This document shows, in pieces, positions 35,543 to 50,500 of a stretch of 64,000 nucleotides of DNA. Position numbers and translations under genes: made by a program. The notes under the pieces are model-generated. The model ran no database searches and was not told where the DNA came from. It was given only the letters and a program-made list of their open reading frames with translations. The number at the start of each line of letters is the position of its first letter. Within the stretch, counting starts at the first letter, position 1. Source of the stretch: Dreissena polymorpha. Lineage: Eukaryota > Mollusca > Bivalvia > Myida > Dreissenidae. Location of the stretch: positions 45,505,085 through 45,569,084 of the forward strand of contig NC_068358.1 of assembly GCF_020536995.1 (NCBI RefSeq). Direction: 5' to 3'.

Positions 35543-38500
35543 ATGGATAGCGGTCATAAGGAGAAATCGTCGAGGCCGGGAAGCTGCCTCCGACCAGGTA
35601 TCCAGGAGTCCGACACCGGCGATAGCGGCGAAGAGTCGGAGCCGACCTACCGGCATTATGACAATTTCGAAACTGACGTATGTCTCACACAGGATGAAGA
35701 CGACGATATGGACGTTGCCTCGAGCATTATCCCAAATGTCGTTCATGATGTTGGGAAAAATTTGGACGCCGTCGGAAGCGGCTCGCCGGCGACTAGTGTA
35801 AGAAGCAAGCTTCTTAACGGTGGGACCAACCGCGATCCATTCCCGACGAAGCCGCCGGGAGTTTTGGATCCCGGGGCTAAATCTGCTCGGGGTGTCAGCA
35901 GCGATTCGGACAGCTGCACCGAGAGCGAACAGACGACAGTGCCGGACGCGGCGACAGACGACACGACAACCGCAACCAGTACATCGGAGTCCGAGGAAAC
36001 CCAGATGTAAGTATTGATCGAGTAGCACACATTCTTAGATGAATCCGTTCGCCCATTTACAAAAATAAATGGTGTCATTGTTACATCTCTGTGACAACGT
36101 GCATATTTGATTTGAGAAACGGCGCTAAAGACGAACTTGGAAGTGTATAAGATTAATAAAATCGCCGGTTACATGAAGTGAACCCCGTTTTGTCTTGAAA
36201 CGGCGAAATATCTCAGTAAGTGTCTCAACACTTGACACATTTTTGCCATGACTCACATGCAGTCATTAACTTTTTGTAATTTACGCATTTTAAGATCCAT
36301 TTGATTTTCGCAGAATAATGGCATAATTTTATGTCATCTTTCATAACTCAATATGCTAAATTATTATTTAAAGTAAATGCAACGTGATTTTTTTTACAGT
36401 TACCATTTATACAAACTTTTGTATATATAAACATGTAGAGATTTATAAGAAAGGATCTCTATAAAGTCAAGTAAAAAATAATCATGCACCCGAAACTAAG
36501 TTTTAAACTAAAAACGTGAGTATGCAGAACACGATGTCTGTGTCTAAAACATAACTTCATATTTATCAAGTGCTAACAATAACTATATATTCATCAAGTT
36601 CATCGTATTCAGTTTCAGACATCTCTTCTCTTTTACCCACAGCGTGACACTTGCTTAATTAACCCATTTATGCATAGTGGACTCTCCCATCCTTCTGAAT
36701 TGGATCAATTTATTTCCAAAATTAGGGATATCTAGGATATTTATTTCTGTATTTAAAATATTTCTTACAGAAATTCCTTTAAGCAAAAAGCGCAGACCCT
36801 GATGAGACGCCACATCATGCGGCGTCTCATCTGGGTCTACGCTGTTTGCCAAGGCTTTTTTTCTAGACGCTAGGCATAAATGGGTTAAGACTTTCTGATA
36901 AACTAGGTATTCTAAATCAAAATGACTAGCAACAACAGTTACTGGCTGTTAAACACGATTACCAAGATAAACCAGATGCGTTATTTAATGAACTATAAAA
37001 AATAATATCTTTCATATTTTGAGTAATGAAGGTATATGGTTATAAAACTGCATGCATTCTATGTTAAGGATCCTCTTTGATGTGTACAATTGACTTATTA
37101 CTTCATTAAGAACGCCTTTAAGGTTGGTCTTGTTCCCTTAACTTGTATTCGACTTATTCCCTAAAAGACTACGTGCAAACACAATGCCCGTACTTCTGTA
37201 AACGTGGCCTATACCCTTAGTGCCGATAGACGTCGATTTATGTTGCTCGCTGATTACCATACTGCGATGCTGGTGAGGTGTTGGTCATTATTGGGCCACC
37301 CTCATTATTGTTGCTTTCACACCAACGAGCGACCTTTGACCTCCATCTCAGGCCGCCAGATGTTTCACACCACGGTATGCGCCGTATGGGGATTGATAAG
37401 GTCAACCTGCTTCTGTGATCGCATTTCAATCGCATTCAATTTGGCGCTACTCTCTTCGCAGTTGGTTGTCCTGCTTAACCTTATTGATGATACAATGTGT
37501 GAATATTTTTGTATTGTACAAAAGATCGGCCTATAGCGGCGGCGAGCGAATAATAGTTCCTTAAATTGATCTAGACAAGTGTTTAACATGTCCCGAGGCT
37601 GCGCGACACGGCCCCGGGGATTTTGGTGACTTTAACAAAGGTGCTAATTATTCACTAGAATGTTCAAATATTTTGTCAACATTGTATACGTCTCTAAGAG
37701 TTTTTTTAATCACCTGAGCACAACGTGCTCATGGTGAGCTATTGTGATCGCCTTTTGTCCGTCGTGCGTTGTGCGTCGTCATCATTTACCTTGTTAACAC
37801 TCTAAAGGTCACATTTATTGTCCAATCTTCATGAAACTTGGTTAGAACATGTGTCTCAATAATATCTTGGACGAGTTCGAAAATGGTTCCGGTTGGTTGA
37901 AAAACATGGCTGCCAGGGGCGTGGCAGTTTTCCTTAAATGGCTATAGTAAAACCTTGTTAACACTCTAGAAGTCACATTTTTAGTCCAATCTGCATGAAA
38001 CTTGGTGGGAACATGTGACCCAATAAAATCTTGGACAAGTTAAAAAATTGTTCCGGTTGGATGAAAAACATGGCCACCAGGGGGGCGGGGCAGTTTTCCT
38101 AATATGGCTATAGTAAAAAATTGTTAACACACTAGAAGTCACATTTATTGTCGAATCTTCATGAAACTTAGTCAGAACATGTGTTATAATGATATCTTGA
38201 ACGAGTTCGAAAATGGTTCTGGTTGGTTGAAAAACATGGCTGCCAGGGGGCGTGGCAGTTTCCTAATATGGCTATAGTAAAACCTTGTTAACTCTCTAGA
38301 AGTCACATTTTTAGTCCAATCTTCATGAAAATTGGTCAGAACATGTGTCCCAATAATATCTTGGAAGAGTTCGAAAATGGTTCCAGTTGAATGAAAAACA
38401 TGGCCGCCAGGGGGCGTGGCAGTTTACCTTATATGGCTTTAGTGTATAGTAAAACCTCGTTAACACTCTAGAAGTCACATTTATTGTCAAATCTTCATGA

Positions 38501-41500
38501 AACTTAGTCAGAACATTTTTTCTAACGATATCTTGGATGAGTTTGAAAATGGTTCTGGTCTGTTGAAAAACATGGCTGCCAGGGGGCGGGGCAGTTTTCC
38601 TTATATGGCTATAGTAAAACCTTGTTAACACTCTAGAAGTTACAACCCTTACTTATCATTTATACTTCTCAGGTGAGCGACCAGGGCCACCATGGTCCTC
38701 TTGTTTAATCTTGATACTGAAATTGTTACTGGTATTGCTAGTTGCATGGCTGAGATTAGTGTGAGTCTGACTCGAAAGAGGCATATCTTATAATTATGAT
38801 CATTAAAAAAGGCTTCGAAAAATGTGCATATAGCTGATCAATGCTAAGCAAAAAATATAATATATGATTATGGACTGTGTACTCCGTGACATTAAGCGGG
38901 CAGCGTACAATCAGTTGCAGTACTAAAATCATTATTAATGAAATCTACAAAAATGTACGGGCATGCGCTCTACCGATGACGATTTTAACGAGGTCTAAAA
39001 ATAGGGAAAACATTTGTTTATAGATCTGTTCACTAACGTTATTTATTGATTGATTTTTGTTATTGGATTCCTGGAGCGTTCGAACTAGTACTGCATTTTC
39101 CCTAATTAAGCTGCGGTGCTGTTTATTTTAGGAACAAGAAAGTTAGTTGGTTTAGCTGCAAACAACTCATGCCTTACAGCGAACGGTGAAGCAAACCATC
39201 TGACATTCATGACATGCACTAATCAAATTAACCACCCTTGAAGTCACGACCTTGGGCGCATATGCCGTTTATGAGTCCCTGAAAGTGAAATCCAACCCCA
39301 GTGCCCTTGATCTTTATCGGGAATAATGAGAGTTTACTGTCAGATATAACCCCAGCATTTTCACGTTATGCGATGGGAAATGCCAGTTCTGTGGTACAAT
39401 AGGGATCCGCGGAGTTGAACTTCCGCTGACATTTAGAAATGCGATATGAAGAGCGGGCTTTATTAAATGTTTCTTTAACAAAGGGCTGGTCACAATAAAG
39501 GTTAAAGCGTTTCGCTGAGATACACTGTAAATTTATTAAGAAATATTGTGTTTTTCGATTATTTATTTAAATAGCAGTTTTTTTTTTGACGGGGGTAAAA
39601 TTGTTTCAAACGATTTAATTATTTTATACACAAGACTGAAACTCTTAAATATCACGTAGAATTCACACAATGAACCGATAAATTGACATCGAAATAAGCG
39701 AGTTCCGTAGGATATATTCACAAGAAACTTGCGCCAATTTTTGTTCTCAACACATGCGTTGTTTCGATCTCATTCTCTCCTTACAAATGAGACGCGCTCT
39801 GAGAAAACGGGGCTTAATGCATATGCATAAAGTGTCGTCTAAGATAACCCGATGCAGTCCGCACAGTCTTATCGTAGGCGAAACTTTTCCGCTGAAACTG
39901 GATTTTCGCTATGAAGAGACTTCCTTTAATCGAAAAATACCATAAAGCGAAGACGATCACCCCTTGTAAGCCTGTGCCGACTGTATAGGCAAAAAAGAGA
40001 CAACACATTACTCTCATGCATTAAGCCCAGTGTTCACAGAACGCGACTCAAATATACCTAAGCAGAAAACAACTAAGTAAAACATGGCCAACACAAAAAA
40101 TGTACGCATTGACTGCACCACCCACAGAATGAAAATCAACATCAGCACTATCTGCATCGTAATTTATCACTCAAATGCGCTCAGTTCAACTCTGCGGAAC
40201 TCGCTTCTGATGTTGCGTTGGAAACCATGCGCGACGAGTTGCGGTCATGAAGTGCCCATGAGTTTCATGTTTACATGTACAACCAAGGAAACCCACGTTC
40301 CTTGGTAGCTCAAAACATCGATTAATTATTGGCATATTTTTCATAATAAAACGTATGGAATACTCAATAATATAAGAAAGATAATTTATCATCAAGTTGA
40401 GAAATAACGACTCTATACAACTCAATAAAAACTTTGCTTAGCAACAGTACTTCTGGTAAAATACATCGCCCACAAGTATATAAGAGCTAAATGACCGGTA
40501 CGTTGTCCAACAAGGTGTCTCTGCAAGGGTTCTTCTGGTTTTAGATATTATACAAATATATGTACTCTGCAAAGGTAAACTTCAGTTAGTATGCGGTAAT
40601 CTCCACTCAAACATACCAACCGTGCGTCTTTAACTGAGCAATACTACTTCCGGTCTGAGAACGGCGTATTTATTTAGATAGATATAATGTAAATTATAGG
40701 AGGCAATTTCCACTTACAATGTCAGCGGGAAAGATAATTTGCTAGATCTCGGGCGATCCATGGCTTGAGCTAAATTGAATTTTAATGTACGGGCACTTTA
40801 AAGGCTTTTGTACATGTATATGTTCAAGATTGCTTGTAAATTAATATTTTGTTCAGCCAGTTTACATGTTTAACACCGGAACTAAAGTTGCCGTCTTTAA
40901 TATCGAAGAACATGACCTATCTATGCAAAGGATACAATTTTTTTAATGGAGCACATATTAAGCGTTCCGATATATGGGGCGCTATAAGTACTTATCTTAA
41001 GTATATGTAAGTGTATGAGCAAAAAAGAAAATATAGTGTATTACATAATAAGCAATGCCATTAGGTCTCCGTTTTTTTAAACATCAAATTGTCCACTAAT
41101 ATCGGAGTACCAAAGTGCCGCCTCCATGCCTTACAGCTGGGTTCCAGTAAGCAAGCGGTCGTCGGCGCGCCAACTAGCGGACACCACAACTCCGCCTGCA
41201 AGCGGTACCTCGTCGAACGGAAGTGATGGTAGTCGCCCGCAGAGCTATTTGCAGAAGGCAAGCAGTCCAGGTTCGTTTTTTTAAATTTGTGATACAACAG
41301 TGTAGTGCGTCCGTTACTTTATTTCAACTTACTTTAACATTAAACTTTACTTCCTAAGGCAATGTGCATTTTTGCATTGTAACGAAATTTTCTCCTATTA
41401 TTAATTGCTCGAAAGATCTGATCATATACATGGTTTTTGATACATATTTGGTTACGTATCTTGATACATTCAAATCAATGGAACTTGGCTTGGGCATTCT

Positions 41501-44500
41501 ATTCAGTTTACAATGGTTGTTAAAATGCAACCGCCTAACCACTAAAGACACATCCTATACTAAAGCATCATATCTGAAACTTGACCAATTGCCAGGTCCG
41601 CTTGGTACCGGCAGTCTCCCGTACATCGCCAGCGCGGCGCTTGAGAGGGTCTCCGGCCGGAAAGGATCGCGCTCGGGACGGGCGGGCTCCAGTGACTGCG
41701 CAAGGCGGGACTCGAGGGACTCGTGGCATACTTTACAGGCGAACCTACAGGTAGATAATTAGCCATTAGAGGCTTTGGTAAACATGCCTTTGACAATTAC
41801 AGGATACTCAACGGATACATATCTGGTCGGTATAATAATGTTAACCCATTTAAGCCTAGTGGACTCTCCCATCCTTCTTAAGTGGATCAATTTATTTCCA
41901 AAATTAGGGATGTCTAGTATATTAATTTCTATATTTAGAATATTTCTTACAGAATTTCCTTTCTGCAAACAGCGCAGACCCTGATGAGACGCCGCATCAT
42001 GCGGCATCTCATCAGGGTCTACGCTGTTTTCCAAGGCTTTTTTTCTAGACTATAGGCATAAATGGGTAAAACCTAACAGAACAAGTTTCAGGCAAAAAAA
42101 TCGCTGGCCTCTATAGGCAAATTTGTGTTTAAAATTGTGTCACACGAGCATCCTTGTTTAGAATAGTTTGTTTGGATATTTTGTCGTTTTCAGCAACATT
42201 TCACCTATAATTCAAGTTACCTAATTACACATTTCCTGGGTAAACTCTTTAACAGTACTCTGTGAATAGAATTCCGTAACTGACAACTGTCCGACTTTTA
42301 GCTCGAGGAAAAGAATAATACATACATTGACTTATTGTACAACAAATTCTCTCTTCTCTCTTCCACAAGTTAACATTTTGACGGAGTATTCTTATTTTAA
42401 AGAACATTGTTATGAAAGCAATGCTCAAACAGTCCAGTACGGGACATATTCACCCATTTATGCCTAGCGTCTAGAAAAAAGGCATTGGCAAACAGCGTAG
42501 ACCCAGATGAGACGCCGCATGATGCGCTGTTTGCTTAAAGGAATTTCTGTAAGAAATATTTTAAATATAGAAATAAATATACTAGACATCCCTAATTTTG
42601 GAAATAAATTGATCCAATTTAGAAGGATGGGAGAGTCCACTAGCCATAAATGGGTTAACGTCTACATTTGCATAATGCTATCGCTCACATTGTATGCACC
42701 ATTTGCATCAGAATAAAAGCTAGGAATCATACAGTGGCTACCTAAGAAACGCTTTTCCCCCTTTGACATTTTCGCTTTGGTGTATACGATTTTCGAAACG
42801 CGAAAGCTTTAAACCATTTACCGGTATACATTTCTGATTTACTTACCCGAAAATAAACAAATACTAGTATACATGTTTAATAAAAATACCACCGACACAA
42901 TATTATGTTCAGAAATCAGCCTAGTAAAGTTACACAAATACCTATTTATTTTTTGAAATTTATACATCTATTGTAATCATGTCCCTGCTGAAATGACATT
43001 TACTTTAAAATCTTCGATATACATGTACATTATGAACAAAAAGTTCAAAATCTAACCCATACAGCATTTTTTCTGCTTTAGTCGTCTGGCGTACAGAAGC
43101 GGATGTCGCCTACGAAACAGATGAGCGCAGTTGGCCTCCTTCGACACGACGAAGCGACCGGAACCATCACACTTGACATCCGGAACGTGCCAAATGGAGA
43201 TCCGGGTATGTCAGTGACAAGGAAATAGCGATATAGTATAGTCAGCAACATACTCCGGTCGGCTTATCATAGTAATTAAGGGAGTTCGGCGTGTAGGCTT
43301 AGTACACGGAATTGCATGTGTATTCGTATTATAATAACATTACCTCTTACAATATAAATAGTAATACCGTTACACATGAATGTTGTCTCTGTTGTTTTTT
43401 TTGTTTAAGAGAACATGTTATTAAAATTTATAAAATCGTAACTGTTCAACGTAAGAAGTGAACTGGACTAGACTTTTCATCCATTTAGCGAGGGTCATAC
43501 CACTTAGCTTTTCCTCGAATTCGACGTAATGATATGTGTCGCGTTATGAGAAAACTGGGCATAATGCATGTGCGTAAAGGGTCGTCCCAGATTAGCCTGT
43601 GCAGTCCGCACAGGCTAATCAGGGACGACCCTTTTCGCTTTTACCACATTTTTGTTAAAATGAAGTCTCTTTTTAGCAAGAAGCCAATTTAGGCGGAAAG
43701 TGTCGTCCCTGATTAGCCTGTGCGGACTGCACTTAACGCACATGCATTATGCACAGTTTCTCAGAACGCGCCCCTTTTGCTTCTAAAAGTTCTTGCGTTG
43801 TTCGTGTGTAATGAGCAAGATTTATCGCAATCTAACACAATCTTGAAACTAAAAAACCCCTGATAACATGTATACGTTCATAATATGCGAAATTAACGGC
43901 TGAAGCTTACGACCTGATGGTTTATCTACGCTTGCTATCAGTAACATGAAACGATATTTATTCGGTAATGAGCAACTAAAACTCAGCGCTTTAATGCACG
44001 TGCCAGGTGTAGTGAGCACGTGCCGCCAGGGCAACATCTCTCAGAACTTCATATAGTATCGTAAAAATCCACAGACGTTAGGTTTGTAACGGTTTTACTT
44101 GGTTAAGGTCGATCCATGTGCGTTTGATTTGTCAAAACTGTTGAGCGATATACACTCCTCAGTTGCGGATATATTCATGGTCTTGTTTTACTTCTGAAAC
44201 TAAATATATCTCTGCACTCGAAAAGACACAGGTTCGAAGCCTAATGTTCTCTTGCCTGCCCGTAGAAATTCTCCCCGGATATCAGAGTCTAAAAATAATG
44301 TGTTTTAATACCTTAGCCGGGTCAACACGAAGGGGCCGTGTCATGACGCTACTATTTCCATGTAGTGTTTTTAGTAAACGTCCCAATTCTTTTATGTATA
44401 CAGTGCTAAAACGGACCGAATCTTTTATTCGAAAATTCATTAACTGTGAATGAATTTAAGTATAGGTAAGAAGAACCAGTTAAATATTTTCGTTTTAAAG

Positions 44501-47500
44501 CTTTTCAGGCATGTCCGTGGACCTGTGTACTGAATTTTGAGCAAGATTATGTATTAAATCAATGCCTGACACGTCGTGCTAATCAACCCCCCGCCAGCCA
44601 GCTAATTAAGCTGCTGGACGGATGTAAACATTTACGAGTTCCTTTGACACGTTGTTTACTTACCAGCTTAACTAGCCCGCATATCAGAGAGCTAGCCTAG
44701 CATTGTGTCTACACTATGATTGTGTCTTCGATGAGTTACAATTTCAACATCTAAACATTTATTTTTATCCCCCGATCCCACCCGGGGTAGAGATGTACAG
44801 TTATTTACGCATATTTATGCTTAAAGTAGTAAGGAAGAGGCACGTCTGTGGTCAAATGGATCAAAAAGGGTATGCAATTAATCCACAGTTTTCGAATAAT
44901 TATGTTCTTCAATAGACCCAAAAGGACTAGTTCTGGAGTCACAGTTGTTTCTATGATTAGTTTAATTTCTGGATCCATGAGGATAAAATAAAGTAACAGA
45001 TTTTAAAACGTATATTTATGTGTTGTAAATTAACGGGAATTTCATTTTGTAGTTAGTTTTGACTCATTTCATGAATTAGAAACTCAACTAGATGTAGAAA
45101 CATCAATACAGATTTCTAGTGACTCACGATTTCGTACCATTTCTGTATGCGCCAACAGCTTTTGTATTATCAACAGCTCTTTGATAAAGATTTCTTTCCC
45201 ACAAAAAGTTTGATAACAGTAAATGCTATCTTCAACCGGATATGTTATCCAGCATATTGTTTTAGAAAACTTACGGCAATTTGTTAAGAAATGTGTAAAC
45301 TCTTTTTTTCCACCGAATGAATCAATATTCTTATTCACTTAGACGTACTATAACGCCGCAGTACCTATCGATGATGGTTAAAAAATATAGCTACGATATT
45401 TCTAGCACTGCACACGAATTAAATTTCATAAGCTCGTAAAGCATCACAACGTTTAGTCCTATAATTGTTAGCTATTGCGCTTTTTGTCATCGAAAACACA
45501 AAATAAAAACAATACTCACATTACTAAATAATTCAGTGATACAAAACTCACCTCGTTTACCAATGAAGTACGAGAGTCTATGGAACAAATAATTATTTCG
45601 TGTCATTGTAAATTGTCGTTAAAGTGTTTGGCCGCGTTAAATGTCGCGTGTTTAGGTCGACGGGCGACAATGTCTTTAAATTTGCGCGATTAAGTCTTGA
45701 TTGTCGTGGACAATTTTATTGCGTCTACGGGCATTGTCGTATTTTGCGTTGAATTTTGTGTAGTTGTTTTTTTACGCTAGCGAAGTCAACAATCAGGCAC
45801 TACGCATTTTGTTTTCCGTTTACGGTCCAGATAAGTTGGTCAATGTAATGTGTCATGTTGAGGGTCGGAAATTTAAACTTCTCCACCATGACATGATTAT
45901 GCAATCTCCATGTTGGTAAAGAAATTCTTACGGAAATCAAATGTATTTTATGGTAATTAAACAAGCTACACACCGGCTTACTCTATATAAGCCTTGCTCC
46001 GTGAAAGGGGGATTAAATGCATGTGCGTAAAGTGTCGTCCCAGATTAGCCTGTGCAGTCCGCACAGGCTGATCAGGGACGACACTTCTCGGTTTTGTGAT
46101 ATTTCGTTAAAAGAAAGTCTCTTCTTAGCAAAAAACAAGTTTAGGCGGAAATTGTCGTCCCTGATTAGCCTCTGCGGACTGCAAAGTCTAATCTGGGACG
46201 ACACTTTACGCACATGCATTAAACCCCCTTTTTACAGAGCACGGCCCATATATATTCTATGTTAGTCCATTCATGATTTTCGTATTCCTTGAACATTGAT
46301 GGATTTGCTGACTACATGCCGGTACGACAATGTGCGTATGACCTCTTGGCTAACGTTAGACTACCTCGCTCTGAACTTCATCGCTCCACACGACTCTCAT
46401 GATTTAGGTAATAATCACCACCGTTTCAACTTCTGAGCGAATGAGGGCTGGTTTGTAGATAGAGCGCGATGTAATTACTAAAATACCGTCCGAAAATAAC
46501 ATTTTAAATAGATTCGAACAGAAGACGGGTACTCTAGTGAGTTTGGTTTGAGATCTGACATTTACACGATAATTATTCATTCAGTCCAGGAAAATATATT
46601 GCCAGCTTCTTTCTGGGCTGGCTTGAATTGATTCTTGGATATAGTTAAATTATGTTTGTTTGGAAGTTTGCTTCATTATCGGATATAATATACATCGAGC
46701 AGTGAAACATTAACGTTCGAACTCATGGCTATTGTTATCGGCGAGGACATGTACGCAGGTATTCAAGCTGGGTATATAGTGTTAATTGTTTTATCAAATA
46801 ATCATAAAAACGAGTGAAAATAATATGTAAATAATGAGCCGTTCAAAATTATTTTGTGTTGTCGATATGTTTTGCTACTTATGTTTCAGGGCTCAGTCAG
46901 GAGGACGAACGCGGCACGAGCGGTGGCGAGGAGCACGTGGTGATCGGGACGTTAAGCTCCGCGCATGCGCAGTCAGGAACAGCACCGCGGTTTCAGCAAC
47001 CATTGGTATTCACACGCATGAGGTACGTATGAAAAGTATGTTGCCACATAAGATTGCTTAAAATGTGTTACATAAAAACCATACATGACAAGAGTGGTTT
47101 ATATTGGTGTAAGACAATATTCAATATTACAATATTAGTGTACTTGCCATTCAATGTTGAATGTATAACTGTTTATTAGACGTTCAGAAAACCTACTTTA
47201 TTATGTGCTGAGTTATATATTTTCTGTTAAAAACTTGTTTATTTTGTACAAAGTTGAATACATAAGTATTTTAACAAAACTAATCCAGCTATACATTTTT
47301 ATATTTATTGTCAATGATATATGTTCAAGGAGAATATTCGTAGCGAAGCGACACTACCTCCCATTAATCATACGACGACCAATGACAAGCAGTAGGTGAA
47401 CACAGTATTGTGCTGCCGCTGTTTAATGTGCGAACATTTCTTTCCTGTTCCCAGCTTCTGCGAGACGATGTGTGTTCTGTGGAGCGCCCTCTACATGGTA

Positions 47501-50500
47501 TGCGTCGTCGTCGTCGGCCTTATGGTGCCTATAGCGGAGATATTCGTCGGCGAGGCGGTCCCGGTGCTTTTTGAAGTGAGTCAAACTTTTCGTGATCTTA
47601 AATTATGCTTGAGAATATGAAGGTATTTTGGGGATGTCGTCAGGTGTAAATGTTCCGTTATAGCTCACCCGAACGCATTGTGAAGAAAAAGGGCTGAAAA
47701 TACATACACGGGGCTCAATGCATTTGCATAACGTGTCGTTGCAGATTGGCGTTTAACAGCCCGCGCACGCTAATCAGGGACGAACTTTTCCGCATTAACC
47801 TGGATTTTCGTTTAAAGGTGTCTTTCACAAACCTTTAAAAATCCATACAAGCGGAAATTTGTGTCCTATATAAGCCTTTACGGACTGGCGCGATACGACA
47901 CTTTTCGCACTTGCAATTAGCGAGAACTGTTTTTATACGTTTAAAAAGAAAGGTTTGCTACACGCAAAATGTGTTATTAATAACGTGGTGAAACATAGTA
48001 CATATACACATTTCCAGTTACGTTTGCTATATATTGATGAGCATGCAACAACTGTAAATAGTATATACTAATTTGTAATGTAAACTGGATTCAAGTACGT
48101 ATATATCAGTCTGCATTAAAATACATTCTACTTTATTGAACTGCATGCTTACTGTTACTTAATGCAAAGACACGCAATGAAATATGAAAACAAAAACAAA
48201 AATAAACAACAGCAAACAAACAAAACACGCGGTCAATGATGTGACGTTACACTAAGTATACCAACAGATGCATGCAACGTCTATTATATAATAACACAAA
48301 TACTTACTTGCTATTATATATTTGCTACATGTATTTGTTGTAAAAGGTTTATATTTTACATTTTTAATAGGGTTATTACATATACATGTACGTGGTCAGC
48401 ATATCATTCCTCGCCTACGTCTACAGTTACGTACTGCGCATGCGCACTATGCCCCGGAAGATGCACAGCCGCACGATCGTGTCGTCTGTTCCCGTTGCTA
48501 GGAAACGCGGCACAGTTGCTAACGCTGGTAGACAAACTGGAAGCTTTTATCTGCGACTCGGTGCAGTAGGTATGACTTGAGAAAACAACAAAACATACAT
48601 TAACGCTTAACAAGGGACGACGTTTTTGCTAAAATTTGCTAAACTATAAAGAACAAAACACATTGCTTAAAAAAAGAACAATTTACGCACGTAAGTAACA
48701 TGTGGCAACTCATAACATACTGCAAACTGAAATCCATCAGGTCACATGACATAACATCACAGAGATTTTATTTTTAATAGTTGAGTGTGACTGAACAAAT
48801 AAAACTTGTCAAGTGTATGTAACCCAGCCAGAAAAATTCCCCGACCGCCATGGGGATCGAACCCGGGACCTCCGGGTTCCAAATCAGGCAGACACTCTAC
48901 CGCGTCGCTATAAAAGCTAGCTCATATAGCAAGGCAGTATAAGTTCCCCTTATACCGAACCTTGCTACATACACCCCCTCTAATTATGAAATTCTTCCAT
49001 GAATTTCTCATTGCCATGACATCTGTGGGACGTCTGACACACATGGTGGGTTTTTTACGTTGGGCGCCAATGTAACCCAGCCAGAAAAATTCCCCGACCG
49101 CCATGGGGATCGAACCCGGGACCTCCCGGTTCCAAATCAGGCAGACAATCTACCGCGTCGCTATAAAAGCTAGCTCATATAGCAAGGCAGTATAAGTTCC
49201 CCTTATACCGAACCCTGCTACATGTAGGGGGGGGGGGTAGGGGGCAGCATTTCCGACTCATCATGCACCATGCTTATTTCCTCCTGGACAACACTGTGTA
49301 AATTTGATCAATGCGATCTTTTTAAGTGTTTGGGATAACGAGCATGATCAAAAGCGGCCTTCATTTCGGAGAGTATTTCGAGATGACGTCATCGCGGAAC
49401 TGTGATCATGTGTTATATGGCATCCGTCCCATCGTGCACCTATGCTTCACGTTTGCACAGCTCTATTTTGTCTTCCTCAATTCACAGGTAAATACGAGGT
49501 GGTTGTCATAAAATCGCTGTACGTTAAAATTGACAGGACCAATATTTCAAGTAGCGGAGTCCAAATGGTTATATTCTAATCGAGCTATTTATCTGTAATA
49601 AACAGTATGATCGTCGCTCGATTCCGTTATATTTTTGACATTTATAATGTCGTGGAAACGGAATACATATTATCGGGTCTCGAAAACAGGAAAAAATACA
49701 GCTTATAATTGGCTTTATTTCACAATTTTACCCATATAAAATTAATGGAAGTGAACATAATCATCATAAAAGCTGTTCTTCGTTTGTTCATATATACCAA
49801 AACCTCAGCAAAGTAGTTATCGTATTCTACGAGTTTTTTTTTTTAATTTTAAGTAGGAAATGTTGACGTTTGGTAAATTATGTATAAATACATGGACTAC
49901 AATGTAAACCACTATGTATTTTGTTAATCTACCCCCGGTAACATTTACTCTTGTATGTTAAGCTTGAGTCAAACGTTTATTCTAGCAACCACCCAGATCG
50001 GTCATCATTAATACATTGGTAGACAGTAACATCACAGCAAATACAATGAATGCTGACCAGATGCATAATCTCTGCCGATATCTGATTAAGACAATGCATC
50101 AACAACTCTAACTGAAGTTTAATTCTGCAAGAAAAAGGAAAATTTACGTCAATCTGATGTAGTTTCTTTGATCCATTATTTTTATATAAAAAAGTATTTT
50201 TGAGTACAAAGCCTAATTCACTGGTATCACTAGGCTACATCGTTCAAAATACACCATTTGCATGTAATAATTAAAATGTTTGCTATTGCACGTACCTTCT
50301 TAATTTCATTGTTACAATGTGCTACATATTACTATATGCAACGTTTGGGTAGGATTTATACCCACTACTGTGACAAGCTAAAGTTTTATTGAGTTTGCGC
50401 GTTGCTTCAGATGATGACCAGATGCTACGGATACCTCGCAAGGTTCGGCCTGATGCATATGGTGGCGACCAACGTAGCCGTCTGGCTACAAGAAGTGGTA

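Noticed and set aside
35501-36078. Minus-strand frame of 175 residues opposite otopetrin exon 1
   Set aside because: The plus frame ends at a GTAAGT donor that joins the channel exons; the minus frame has Arg/Cys-rich random composition.
36655-42716. Repeated peptide MANSVDPDETPHD / RNILNTEINILDIPNFGNKL as a protein family
   Set aside because: The frames coincide exactly with family B inverted-repeat elements and appear on both strands.
46013-46265. Overlapping HVRKVSSQI frames on both strands
   Set aside because: Translation of a foldback family A element; the palindrome gives similar peptides on each strand.
48820-49224. tRNA genes on the minus strand
   Set aside because: The B-box is intact but the anticodon and acceptor stems do not fold, and the unit is repeated with the same flanks; it is a SINE.
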